From positions 5,084,001-5,148,000 of the forward strand of contig CP063166.1 of assembly GCA_016806145.1 (NCBI GenBank): a stretch of 64,000 bases of DNA, given 5' to 3'. Position numbers and translations under genes: made by a program. The notes beneath the pieces are model-generated. The model saw nothing but the letters and a program-made list of their open reading frames with translations, ran no database searches and was not told the DNA's origin. The stretch is from Variovorax paradoxus (GTDB taxonomy: Bacteria > Pseudomonadota > Gammaproteobacteria > Burkholderiales > Burkholderiaceae_C). Of this stretch, positions 38,089 through 46,198 are shown piece by piece (position 1 is the first letter of the stretch; every line of letters starts with the position of its first letter).

Positions 38089-38841
38089 TCAGGGATCGGT
38101 CTCGCGCGGCAGGCCGAGCGACGCGGGCAGCGCTTCGGCCTCGGACGCGCCATGGTGCAGGCCCACGCCGGCTCCGAGGCCCGCGCCCATGCCGGCGCCC
38201 ATGCCACCGCCGCCCATGCCGCCGCCTCCGCCCTTGCCACCGGCACCACCGCCGGCATTGCCACCGCCACCGCCCGCGCGCTCGCCGCGCGTGGCCGTGC
38301 CCTTGAGCCGCAGCGGCCCCTGCTTCGGAATGCCGAGCGTCGGCGGCACCGGATCGAGGTCGAGCACCGCGCGGATGAAGGTGCGCAGCGAGACCACGAG
38401 CTCGGCCGTCTCCACGCTGCGGCCCGCGACCATGTCGGCCGCGGCCTTCGCGGCCAGCCGCACCTGCTCCTCGGTGCCGAGCAGGATCACGTCGGACAGC
38501 GCGGTCTCGACCGCGTCGCGGATGCGGCGGCGCCGGTCCGAGGCGGGCAGGCCGGCATCGGCGCCGCCTTCGGCCTCGGCCTGCAGGCCGCGCGTGCGCA
38601 GTTCGCGCAGATGGCTGGGGTCGACCGCGAGCTCGCCGGTGAACGAGCCGCCGAGCACCTTGTAGGCCGCGATCAGGGTCTTGAGCCGTTCGTTGATCTG
38701 CCGGTTCTGCCGCTCGCGCCGCTGCTGCACGCTGAGCATCACGACGATGCGGATGCCGACCGCGACCAGCGACACGAGCACCAGGCCGAGCAGGGTCGAG
38801 AGCAGGCCTTGCCAGGATGTGAAGTCGAGTGAGTTGCGCAT
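38089..38841 (-). CDS. Membrane-anchored protein with Gly/Met-rich tail, unknown
   Basis: A 250-residue protein. One strong membrane segment (residues 12-35, GLLSTLLGLVLVSLVAVGIRIVV) is followed by a charged, helical domain (QQRRERQNRQINERLKTL) ending near residue 170. The last 70 residues are a Gly/Ala/Met low-complexity stretch (GGGGMGAGMGAGLGAG). No family recognised. The tail is coding, since frame and codon bias continue, and is reminiscent of flexible or aggregation-prone linkers. Confidence 0.6.
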   Translation of the reverse strand: MRNSLDFTSWQGLLSTLLGLVLVSLVAVGIRIVVMLSVQQRRERQNRQINERLKTLIAAYKVLGGSFTGELAVDPSHLRELRTRGLQAEAEGGADAGLPASDRRRRIRDAVETALSDVILLGTEEQVRLAAKAAADMVAGRSVETAELVVSLRTFIRAVLDLDPVPPTLGIPKQGPLRLKGTATRGERAGGGGGNAGGGAGGKGGGGGMGGGGMGAGMGAGLGAGVGLHHGASEAEALPASLGLPRETDP

Positions 38842-38988
38842 CAGAGGGCTCTGAGGTCAGGCCGAGCAGCTCCTCTGCGGAGCCACCTCGTCTGCAAGAG
38901 TATCCACGTGCACCAGCTCCGTGGTTGTAGGCCTTGGCGCAGGATGCGGCACCCGATCGATCGTGCGGCGATGGGACGCCTCGCCCTC

Positions 38989-39321
38989 TCAGTCGTCGAG
39001 ACGCGTCTTCTTCTCTTCCCGGCCGATCGCGTTCAAAGCCTCATGCAGTTGGTGCGTGGCGCCATCGGCCGCATCGATGCGGCGCCGCAGTTCCGAATTG
39101 GCCAGGCGCAGCATCGAGCTCAACTCGCTTCGCATGGGAACGAGCTCTTCGGTGTCGCCTGGATTCAAAGGCGCGATGAGCTTTTCGAGCCCGATATAGA
39201 AGCGCAGGACTTCGCGCAGGTTGTCGACGTCATCGCAGGCTTGAAGGGCAAGCATGTCGAAGCTCGCCGTGGAGGTGTCAGTCGCGGACGACTGCGAAAA
39301 GGAGCCGGGAGGCAGAGTCAT
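38989..39321 (-). CDS. Small helical protein of unknown function
   Basis: A 110-residue acidic protein with two likely helices (DDVDNLREVLRFYIGLEKLIAPL and MRSELSSMLRLANSELRRRI). It has no signal or membrane segment. The region upstream (39322-39362) contains a hairpin with 9-bp arms. I do not recognise a family; the coding call rests on composition and length. Confidence 0.5.
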   Translation of the reverse strand: MTLPPGSFSQSSATDTSTASFDMLALQACDDVDNLREVLRFYIGLEKLIAPLNPGDTEELVPMRSELSSMLRLANSELRRRIDAADGATHQLHEALNAIGREEKKTRLDD

Positions 39322-39334
39322 GTGAGGACCCCAG

Positions 39335-39362
39335 GAGGTGCGGTTTCAAAAACCACCGCACC
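39335..39362. promoter_or_regulatory. 9-bp hairpin upstream of the small helical protein
   Basis: AGGTGCGGT (39335-39343) and ACCGCACCT (39354-39362) are perfect inverted repeats with a 10-nt loop, 14-41 nt before the start at 39321. A leader structure or operator is possible. Confidence 0.3.
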
Positions 39363-39470
39363 TGCTTCCAAACAAGGCGGCAGCTCGAACGGGTTGGAAG
39401 ACCGGGCACCTCTCTCGAGAACCGGCAGGACTCGCGCCCTCCCATCCGAGCCGCCAAAAAGCGGACGAAC

Positions 39471-39507
39471 GAAAAGGCCGCAGACCATGTGCGGTAGCTG
39501 CGGCTTT
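39471..39507. terminator. Bidirectional terminator-like hairpin
   Basis: GCCGCAG (39477-39483) and CTGCGGC (39498-39504) form a stem with A-tract on the left and T-tract on the right. On the minus strand it reads into CCTTTTCG. It could end the DUF4145 transcript about 170 nt downstream of its stop. Confidence 0.4.
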
Positions 39508-39591
39508 CGTCGCAGAGGTGCAGCGGGCTTCCAAACCCGATCGCGCTTTTTTTGCGCGATGCCGAAGTATATCGACGCTATTGCAGGGTGA
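39487..39591 (+). CDS. Ash-like small Cys/Arg-rich ORF
   Basis: A 34-codon ORF beginning MCGSCGFRRRGAAG and ending SRFFCAMPKYIDAIAG. The composition and C-terminal FFCAMPKY pattern recall the short Ash-type proteins seen beside prophage and accessory genes, from general memory only. It overlaps two hairpins (39477-39504 and one with arms ATCGCGC and GCGCGAT at 39540-39560). Translation is unproven. Confidence 0.25.
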   Translation: MCGSCGFRRRGAAGFQTRSRFFCAMPKYIDAIAG

Positions 39592-39673
39592 ATCGAGCAC
39601 TAGAACAGGTTCGTAACCGATGGCCGACTCTGAGAACGTGGCGGCGGTCTCGAGAAGGCACCACATCCAACAA

Positions 39674-40294
39674 CTAGATCTCGAGCATGTTTCGGTAGGT
39701 ATGAAGAAAAGAGGGGCCGCGGTACAAGTTATCTACAAGCTCATAAAGCAACTCGTCTATGAGATCGACATGATGCTCGTTGAACTCCGCAAAGCCGTCA
39801 TGTGCCGCAGCATTTCCGATTTTTCGAACCACTTCTGCCGCCTCCGAAAGCCACGGAGATAACTTTCCCGTCAATGCCAACTGATTAAGCGCTTCGGCCA
39901 AGTTACTGACCGAACATCCCTGATCCTTGGCAATCTCCTCAACCACTCGCCGCCCCATAAGCGAAAAGGCAATCTTCGACACACGCTTGACTTTCAGCGC
40001 CTCCTTGTACGCTTGGGCAACCCTACGGGGCAGGCCCTCATAGATTTCGCGATTCTTCGGATAGACCAGTTCTCCGTATTTGGAATCGGCTCCAACGACA
40101 TGGAGGCTTGAGTGAATATAGATCGCAAGATCCGTGCAGGTGGTACACGAAAGCCCGGAATAGACCGCCGGCTCCCACATTACAAAACCTTCTGCATCCA
40201 GATATCGAAAAGCAAAATCATGGGAGAACACAAATTGGTGATTTGTGTTCTCCTCGCACCGATAGCAGTACAGCAAACTGGAGGTTTCTGACAT
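39674..40294 (-). CDS. DUF4145-domain protein in AT-richer DNA
   Basis: A 206-residue protein. An N-terminal zinc-ribbon-like pair (CYRC near residue 10, CTTC near residue 51) is followed by helices typical of DUF4145: SLMGRRVVEEIAKDQGCSVSN, ALNQLALTGKLSPW, and IRKIGN-like VVRKIGNAAAHDGFAEF. DUF4145 occurs in restriction and other defence-linked proteins as well as alone. The ATG at 40294 has GGGAGC 4-10 nt upstream; longer starts at 40339 and 40357 are less likely. Its sequence is clearly poorer in G+C than all neighbours and uses A/T-ending codons, so recent acquisition is probable. Confidence 0.8.
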   Translation of the reverse strand: MSETSSLLYCYRCEENTNHQFVFSHDFAFRYLDAEGFVMWEPAVYSGLSCTTCTDLAIYIHSSLHVVGADSKYGELVYPKNREIYEGLPRRVAQAYKEALKVKRVSKIAFSLMGRRVVEEIAKDQGCSVSNLAEALNQLALTGKLSPWLSEAAEVVRKIGNAAAHDGFAEFNEHHVDLIDELLYELVDNLYRGPSFLHTYRNMLEI

Positions 40295-40421
40295 CGCTGC
40301 TCCCACGCTTGTGATCTGAGGAGACTTGACACGCGGCATCGTCACATGCAGCTGCACTTGTATTCAAGTCAAAGCAAATACGGCTGTCAGGGTCAAGGAA
40401 CACTGAAGACTGCGTCTTATC

Positions 40422-40814
40422 TCAGGGACACACCAGCTCCGTCTTCGCCACCGCGCACAGCCGCGCCTTCTCGGCCTCGGTCAGCGCCGGCCCCTTGACC
40501 ATTCCGTCGAGCATCAGCACCGCGGGATAGAGCCGCCGGTCGCGCGGGTTCCTGCGGTAGGCCTGCATCACGCGCTGCTGGCTCTCGTCCTTGCAGACCT
40601 TGGCCATCTCCCGCTTCACCTCGCGGTCGCGCGCCGAGCCATCGCCGCCGAATTCACCGGCGAAGTGGAAGCACATCGCGGCATCCTCGACGGCCTGGCG
40701 CAGCGGCTGTTCGTCCTTCGAGAAACGCGGCGGCGCCTCGCCGGCCGCGGCGGCGGGCAGCGCGACCAGCGCCGCGAGGGCCGCGGCAACGAAGGGGCGA
40801 AAACAGCACTTCAT
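40422..40814 (-). CDS. Secreted protein of unknown function
   Basis: A 130-residue protein with a clear Sec signal peptide (FVAAALAALVALPAAAAGE) and a mature domain with three cysteines (CFHF, CKDE, LCAVAK) plus a terminal CP. No family recognised. SD GGAGG lies 9 nt before the ATG. Its terminator-side neighbour is AT-richer DNA; it is downstream of the BMP receptor but separated from it by a terminator. Confidence 0.6.
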   Translation of the reverse strand: MKCCFRPFVAAALAALVALPAAAAGEAPPRFSKDEQPLRQAVEDAAMCFHFAGEFGGDGSARDREVKREMAKVCKDESQQRVMQAYRRNPRDRRLYPAVLMLDGMVKGPALTEAEKARLCAVAKTELVCP

Positions 40815-40831
40815 CGAACGGATCCTCCAAG

Positions 40832-40858
40832 AAAAAAGGCCGCCCCGAAGGCGGCCTT
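40832..40858 (-). terminator. Rho-independent terminator of the BMP operon
   Basis: On the minus strand AAGGCCGCC and GGCGGCCTT form a 9-bp stem with a short loop and six T follow. It begins 32 nt after the receptor stop. Confidence 0.85.
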
Positions 40859-40890
40859 GCCTGCATCGCGACGCGAAGCAGCCTGCTTGT

Positions 40891-42063
40891 TTACTTCTTG
40901 TCGCCGCCCGGCACCTTGCCTTCGACGCCCTTGACGTAGAAGTTGATGCCGGTCAGGAACTTGTCGTCGGCGACCGCGTCCTTGGCGACCACTTCCTTGC
41001 CGTCCTGGCCGAGGATCGGGCCCTTCCAGATCGAGAAGCTGCCGTCCTTCAGGCCCTTCTTGACCTCGTCGACCTTGGCCTTGGCTTCGGCCGGCACGTC
41101 CTCGGCGATCGACACGAGGTCGATGGCGCCTTCCTTGACGCCCCACCAGGCCTGGCCGGTGGCCCACTTGCCGTCGAGCGCGTCCTGCGTGGCCTTGATG
41201 TAGTACGGCGCCCAGTTGATGGTGGCCGAGCCCAGGTGGGCCTTGGGACCGTAGGCGGTCATGTCGGAGTCCCAGCCGAAGGCGCGCTTGCCCTTTTCCT
41301 GCGCGGTCTTGAGCACGGCCGGCGAGTCGGTGTTCTGGAACAGGATGTCGGCGCCGCCGTTGATGAGGGCGGTAGCGGCCTCGGTTTCCTTCGGCGGGCT
41401 GAACCACTCGTTGACCCACACGACCTTGGTCGTGATCTTCGGGTTGACCGACTGGGCGCCTAGCGTGAAGCTGTTGATGTTGCGCAGCACCTCGGGGATC
41501 GGCACCGAGCCGACGACGCCGAGCGTGTTCGACTTGGTCATGGCGCCCGCGATGATGCCGGCCATGTACGCGCCTTCGTAGGTGCGGCTGTCGTAGGTGC
41601 GCATGTTCTCGGCGGTCTTGTAGCCGGTGGCATGCTCGAACTTGACGTCCTTGCTGTCGTTGGCCACCTTGAGCATAGGCTCCATGTAGCCGAAGGTGGT
41701 GCCGAAGATCAGCTTGTTGCCCTGGCCGACCATGTCGCGGAACACGCGCTCGGCGTCGGCGCCCTCGGGCACGCTTTCCACGAAGGTGGTCTTGATCTTG
41801 TCGCCGAACTCCTTCTCGAGCGCCTTGCGGCCGTTGTCGTGCGCGAAGGTCCAGCCGCCGTCGCCCACGGGTCCGATGTATGCGAATGCGATGTTGAGCG
41901 GCGCTGCCGGGGCCGGCGCGGCGGCGGCGGGTGCCGGAGCCGGTGCGGGCGCGGCGGCCGGTGCTGCCGCTTCTTCTTTCTTGCCGCAGCCGATCAAGGC
42001 TGCCGAAGCGACCGCCGTGAGGGCGGCGAGCTTGAGCAGGGAGCGCTTGTTCAGATCATTCAT
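40891..42063 (-). CDS. BMP-family purine-nucleoside ABC receptor (lipoprotein)
   Basis: A 390-residue BMP-family receptor. The lipobox ALIGC is near residue 26, followed by an Ala/Pro linker of about 30 residues. The binding domain runs IAFAYIGPVGDGGWTFAHD, FGTTFGYMEPMLKVAND, and SVPIPEVLRNINSFTLGAQS. It is the last gene of a minus-strand operon with two permeases and a double ATPase. It probably delivers purine nucleosides or bases (family role) to feed the xanthine dehydrogenase encoded upstream. SD GAGGA lies 9 nt before the ATG. Confidence 0.95.
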   Translation of the reverse strand: MNDLNKRSLLKLAALTAVASAALIGCGKKEEAAAPAAAPAPAPAPAAAAPAPAAPLNIAFAYIGPVGDGGWTFAHDNGRKALEKEFGDKIKTTFVESVPEGADAERVFRDMVGQGNKLIFGTTFGYMEPMLKVANDSKDVKFEHATGYKTAENMRTYDSRTYEGAYMAGIIAGAMTKSNTLGVVGSVPIPEVLRNINSFTLGAQSVNPKITTKVVWVNEWFSPPKETEAATALINGGADILFQNTDSPAVLKTAQEKGKRAFGWDSDMTAYGPKAHLGSATINWAPYYIKATQDALDGKWATGQAWWGVKEGAIDLVSIAEDVPAEAKAKVDEVKKGLKDGSFSIWKGPILGQDGKEVVAKDAVADDKFLTGINFYVKGVEGKVPGGDKK

Positions 42064-42113
42064 TGTCGGAAATCCTCAAAAAGGACGGGTTGGCGGAAAA
42101 ACGAAAACCGCGA

Positions 42114-43034
42114 TTATGAGCCGGGGTAGAACGGTTTCCCGATCGAAGCCGGCATGTTGACGCGAATGAATGCGGGGTTGCGCGAGATCAGGGCCAGCAC
42201 CACGATGGGCGCGATGTACTGCAGCATGCTGAGGAACTGCGAGGGCACGTCGACGCCGCTGCTCTGCAGGTGGAAGCCCAGCATCGAGACGCCACCGAAC
42301 AGGTAGGCGCCGAGCAGCACGCGCATCGGCCGCCAGGTGGCGAAGGTGGTGAGCGCGAGCGCGATCCAGCCGCGGCCCGCGACCATGCCCTCGACCCACA
42401 GCGGGGTGTAGACGGTGGAAAGGTACGCGCCCGAGAGGCCGCACAGCGCCCCGCCCGCGATCACGGCCATGAGGCGGATGCGCCGCACCGGATAGCCCAG
42501 CGCATGCGCCGACTCGGGCGACTCGCCGACCGAGCGCAGCACGAGGCCGGCGCGCGTGCGGTAGAGAAACCAGATCAGGCCTACCGTCAGCAGCACGGCG
42601 ACGTAGACCATCGGGTGATGGCGGAACAGCGCGGGGCCGAGCAGCGGAATGTCGGCCAGCACGGGGATCGCATAGCTGGCGCTCTCGGGCAGCTTGGCCT
42701 GCACGAAGTTGATGCCCGCGAAGGCCGAGAAGCCGACGCCGAACAAACTCAGCGCGAGGCCGGTGGCGTACTGGTTGGTGTTGAGCCAGATGACGAGCAC
42801 GCCGAAGAAGGCGGCCAGCAAGGCGCCGGCGGCCATGCCGGCGAGCAGGCCGAGCCAGGGGTTGTGGGTGGTCACCACGGTCGCGAAACCGGCGATGGCG
42901 GCGCACAGCATCATGCCCTCGGCGCCCAGGTTGACGATGCCGGCCTTCTCGTTGATGAGAAGGCCTAGCGCGGCGATGGCGAGGACGGTGCCGGCGCTCA
43001 GGGTGGAGCCGAGCAGGAGTGCGTAGCTGTCCAT
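42114..43034 (-). CDS. BMP-type nucleoside ABC transporter permease 2
   Basis: A 306-residue permease (BPD_transp_2) with eight to nine helices. It starts LLLGSTLSAGTVLAIAALGLLINEKAGIVNLGAEGMM, the standard BMP-associated permease. It is separated from the first permease by a 335-nt gap that contains two palindromes. Its stop lies 50 nt upstream of the receptor start. Confidence 0.94.
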   Translation of the reverse strand: MDSYALLLGSTLSAGTVLAIAALGLLINEKAGIVNLGAEGMMLCAAIAGFATVVTTHNPWLGLLAGMAAGALLAAFFGVLVIWLNTNQYATGLALSLFGVGFSAFAGINFVQAKLPESASYAIPVLADIPLLGPALFRHHPMVYVAVLLTVGLIWFLYRTRAGLVLRSVGESPESAHALGYPVRRIRLMAVIAGGALCGLSGAYLSTVYTPLWVEGMVAGRGWIALALTTFATWRPMRVLLGAYLFGGVSMLGFHLQSSGVDVPSQFLSMLQYIAPIVVLALISRNPAFIRVNMPASIGKPFYPGS

Positions 43035-43092
43035 TTTTTAGTGGCTCTCGGTGCTTGGGTTGCTCGGGGTGCAGAGGGGACGGTCGGGGTGC

Positions 43093-43324
43093 GTGCACAG
43101 GACAGTGGGTACTTCCCTCCGCGAATGTCCCCCGCCCTTCGGGCTCCTCCTTGATTTCGCTGCGGGAAGCACCCACTGCCCTGTGCACGTGGGCGCAGTC
43201 GTTGTGCAGCCGGTTCTACGGCCGCGTCCAGGCTCACGCCGATGGGGTACTCCCCGCAGCGAGATAAAGGAGGAGGCCGCAGGCCGGGGGACATTCGCGG
43301 AGGGGAGTACCCCGTCGGCGTGAG
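43093..43324. repeat. Pair of inverted palindromic elements with conserved core (family B)
   Basis: This 335-nt inter-permease gap (43035-43369) holds no gene. Copy 1 is 43093-43188 and copy 2 is 43233-43324, in opposite orientation. Both share a 46-nt core (starting TCCGCGAATGTCCCCC) and differ by a few bases. Their arms differ in sequence but each is self-complementary: GTGCACAGGACAGTGGGT with its partner in copy 1 (17/18 bp), and a 23-nt arm starting CTCACGCCGA in copy 2 (22/23). Structure, not arm sequence, is conserved. Confidence 0.85.
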
Positions 43325-43369
43325 CCCACCCCGATCGGTCGATCTGCACAAACAACGAACAGGAGGTCA

Positions 43370-44515
43370 TCACAGCGCCCCCTCGGTCGTGCGCGCAACA
43401 GGCGCAGTCAACGGCGTACTCGCCTGCAGAGAACTCGTCGTGAGCACAGCGGCCTTCGCAGCCGCCTTGCGACGAACCCGATAGGCAATCAAGGTATCGC
43501 AAGCCAGCAGCGTGAACAGCAGCAGCCCCTGGAACACGCCCGTCAGCGACTTCGGCAACCCGAGCCGCGACTGCGCGAGTTCGCCGCCGATGTAGAACAT
43601 GCTCATCAGGATGGCCGAGAACACCATCCCCACCGGATGCAGGCGGCCGACGAAGGCCACGATGATGGCCGCGAAGCCGTAGCCGGCCGGCACGTAGGGC
43701 GTGAGCTGGCCGAGCGGGCCCGCCACCTCGAGCGCACCGGCCAGGCCGGCCGCGCCGCCCGAGGTCAGCAGCGCGATCCACACCGCGCGGCGCGCCGAAA
43801 AGCCCGCATAGCGCGCCGCCGCGGGCGCCAGGCCGCCGACCTGCTGCGCGAAACCCGCGCGCGTGCGGAACAGGAACACCCACAGCGCCCCCACCCCCAC
43901 CAGCGCGATGATCACCCCGATCGTCACGCGCGAGCCCTTGAACAGGCGCGGGATCTGCGTCACCGCCTCGAAGGTCTTCGACTGCGGGAAGTTGTAGCCG
44001 TTGGGGTCCTTCCAGGGGCCGAACACCATGTAGCTCAGCAGCAGCGTCGCCACGTACACCAGCATCAGGCTCACCAGGATCTCGTTCGCGTTGAAGCGGT
44101 CGCGCAGCCAGGCCACGATGCCGGCCCAGACCATGCCGCCCAGCGTGCCCGCCACCAGGATCGCCAGCACGATCCAGCCGCCCGTGGTCTTGTCGGCCAT
44201 CAGCGCCACGCCGCCCGCGGCGATCGCGCCGAACACGAACTGGCCCTCGGCGCCGATGTTCCACACGTTGGAGCGGAAGCACACCGCCAGGCCCAGCGCG
44301 ATGATCAGCAGCGGCGTGGCCTTCACCGTCAGCTCGCCCAGCGCATAGCCGTTCTTGATCGGCTCGTAGAAGAACACCAGCAGGCCCTTGACCGGGTCCT
44401 TGCCGAGCGCGGCGAACAGCGCCACGCCGATCAACACCGTGATCAGCAGCGCCAGGATCGGCGAGGCGAAGGTCCAGAAGCGCGAGAGCTCCGGACGGGG
44501 TTCGAGCTTAAGCAT
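43370..44515 (-). CDS. BMP-type nucleoside ABC transporter permease 1
   Basis: A 381-residue permease with eight to nine helices: RSNVWNIGAEGQFVFGAIAAGGVAL is the family motif. Its ATG at 44515 overlaps the ATPase stop by 8 nt. The C-terminal tail (RRKAAAKAAVLTTSSLQAS) is short and variable. It is co-transcribed with the ATPase upstream. Confidence 0.93.
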   Translation of the reverse strand: MLKLEPRPELSRFWTFASPILALLITVLIGVALFAALGKDPVKGLLVFFYEPIKNGYALGELTVKATPLLIIALGLAVCFRSNVWNIGAEGQFVFGAIAAGGVALMADKTTGGWIVLAILVAGTLGGMVWAGIVAWLRDRFNANEILVSLMLVYVATLLLSYMVFGPWKDPNGYNFPQSKTFEAVTQIPRLFKGSRVTIGVIIALVGVGALWVFLFRTRAGFAQQVGGLAPAAARYAGFSARRAVWIALLTSGGAAGLAGALEVAGPLGQLTPYVPAGYGFAAIIVAFVGRLHPVGMVFSAILMSMFYIGGELAQSRLGLPKSLTGVFQGLLLFTLLACDTLIAYRVRRKAAAKAAVLTTSSLQASTPLTAPVARTTEGAL

Positions 44516-46049
44516 GGGCGGCCTCCTGGTTCTTGTTGCTCTTGCCGGATGGGCCCGGCCACAGCCCGCTCATCCATTCGCCGATCTGCGCCAGCGTGGC
44601 GGCCGCGCGGTCGATCGAGGGCGACAGCCGCCCCTTGGCAATCACATGCAGCCGGTCGCTGATGTTGAAGAGCTCGTCGAGCTCCTCGCTGATCACCAGC
44701 ACCGCGCAGCCCGCGTCGCGCAGCGCGAGGATCTCGGCATGGATCAGCGCGGCCGCGCCCACGTCCACGCCCCAGGTCGGCTGCGAGACGATGAAGAGCT
44801 TCGGGTTGGCGTCGATCTCGCGGCCGACGATGAACTTCTGCAGGTTGCCGCCCGACAGCGAGCGCGCCGCCGCCTTCGGGCCGCCGGCCTTGACCTTGAA
44901 ACGCTCGATGATGGACCTGGCCTGGCGCTCGAGCGCGCCGGTGCGGATCCAGCCGCCGCGGCCCACCGCGTCGCCGCGCGTCAGCAGCAGGTTGTGCGCG
45001 AGCCCCAGCGTGGGCACCGCGCCGCGGCCCAGCCGCTCCTCGGGCACGAAGTGCAGGCCCAGCGCACGGCGCGCGCGCGGGCGCAGCCGGCCGGCCGGCT
45101 GGTCGAAGACCCGCACCATCGCCGCCTCGGCGCGAACGTCCTCGCCCGACAGCGTGTAGAGCAGTTCCTTCTGGCCATTGCCCGACACGCCCGCAATGCC
45201 CACCACCTCGCCCGCGCGCACCTCGAAGGACACGCCCTCGAGGTCCACGCCGAACTGGTCCTCGCGCGCCAGCGTCAGGCCCTGCACGCGCAGCGCCACC
45301 GCGCCCGCATGCACCGGCCGGTGCTCGAGCGGCGGCGGCTCGCTGCCGATCATCAGCCGCGACAGCGACTCGTTGCTCTCGTTCTTCGGGTTGCACACCC
45401 CCGTGACCTTGCCGCCGCGCAGCACCGTGCAGGCGGTGCACAGCTCGCGGATCTCGTGTAGCTTGTGGCTGATGTAGAGGATGCTGCAGCCCTCGGAGGC
45501 CAGCTTGTTGAGCACCCCGAACAGCTTGACCACCGCCTGCGGCGTGAGCACCGAGGTCGGCTCGTCGAGGATCAGCAGCTTGGGGTCGGTCAGCAGCGCG
45601 CGGATGATCTCCACCCGCTGCATCTCGCCCACCGACAGCGTGTGGACCGGCCGCGCGGGATCGATGTCGAGGCCGTACTCGCTCGCCTTGGCCGTGATGC
45701 TGCGCGCCACGTCGGCCAGCGCCAGCGACTTGTCGAGGCCGAGCCAGACGTTCTCGGCCACCGTCAGGGTGTCGAACAGGCTGAAGTGCTGGAACACCAT
45801 GCTGATGCCCAGCGCGCGCGCCTGCTGCGGGTTGCGCAGGTTCACCGGCTGGCCGTCGAAGGCGACGCTGCCCTCGTCGGGCTTGACCGAGCCGTAGATG
45901 ATCTTCATCAGCGTCGACTTGCCGGCGCCGTTCTCGCCGAGCACGGCGTGGATCTCGCCCGGTTGCACCGCCAGCGAGATGTCGCTGTTGGCGACCACCG
46001 CCGGGTAGCGCTTCGTGATGTGCGCGAGCTGGAGTCTGGGTGTTGTCAT
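44508..46049 (-). CDS. BMP-type nucleoside ABC transporter ATPase (duplicated RbsA/YufO type)
   Basis: A 513-residue protein with two ATPase domains in tandem. Domain 1 has Walker A GENGAGKST and Walker B LLILDEPTSVLTP with signature LSVGEMQRVEI; domain 2 has the degenerate GVSGNGQKELL and signature LSGGNLQKFIV. This is the usual pattern for sugar and nucleoside importers. It heads the operon (ATG 46049) 150 nt downstream of the purine permease gene. Confidence 0.95.
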   Translation of the reverse strand: MTTPRLQLAHITKRYPAVVANSDISLAVQPGEIHAVLGENGAGKSTLMKIIYGSVKPDEGSVAFDGQPVNLRNPQQARALGISMVFQHFSLFDTLTVAENVWLGLDKSLALADVARSITAKASEYGLDIDPARPVHTLSVGEMQRVEIIRALLTDPKLLILDEPTSVLTPQAVVKLFGVLNKLASEGCSILYISHKLHEIRELCTACTVLRGGKVTGVCNPKNESNESLSRLMIGSEPPPLEHRPVHAGAVALRVQGLTLAREDQFGVDLEGVSFEVRAGEVVGIAGVSGNGQKELLYTLSGEDVRAEAAMVRVFDQPAGRLRPRARRALGLHFVPEERLGRGAVPTLGLAHNLLLTRGDAVGRGGWIRTGALERQARSIIERFKVKAGGPKAAARSLSGGNLQKFIVGREIDANPKLFIVSQPTWGVDVGAAALIHAEILALRDAGCAVLVISEELDELFNISDRLHVIAKGRLSPSIDRAAATLAQIGEWMSGLWPGPSGKSNKNQEAAHA

Positions 46050-46198
46050 GCCGGTTCCGTGGGTTGTCTCGTTCGGTACAGGAATGGGCCTCGTCTCGCG
46101 GGTTCCGATGTACGTCGATAGCTATAAGTTTAATAGCGTCACTACGGAATCCGGACGATGGAAGACCCCGACTCCGGGGCTTGCGTTCGGTTTCCGGC

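Noticed and set aside
38100..38290. Possible CRISPR-like spacing in the Gly/Met-rich region
   Set aside because: The repeats are short, irregular codon-level repeats of a coding low-complexity tail; no constant repeat with unique spacers.
39350..39560. Possible tRNA or tmRNA-like region suggested by stems
   Set aside because: No T-arm consensus, no CCA-compatible acceptor stem and no anticodon arm could be laid out.
43242..43484. 80-codon plus-strand ORF across the permease gap
   Set aside because: Built from the palindromic repeat and the antisense of a permease 3' end; no family match.
46121..46137. GCTAT...ATAGC mini-palindrome before the BMP ATPase gene
   Set aside because: Arms are only 5 bp and AT-rich, so it may be chance; too weak to call a site.
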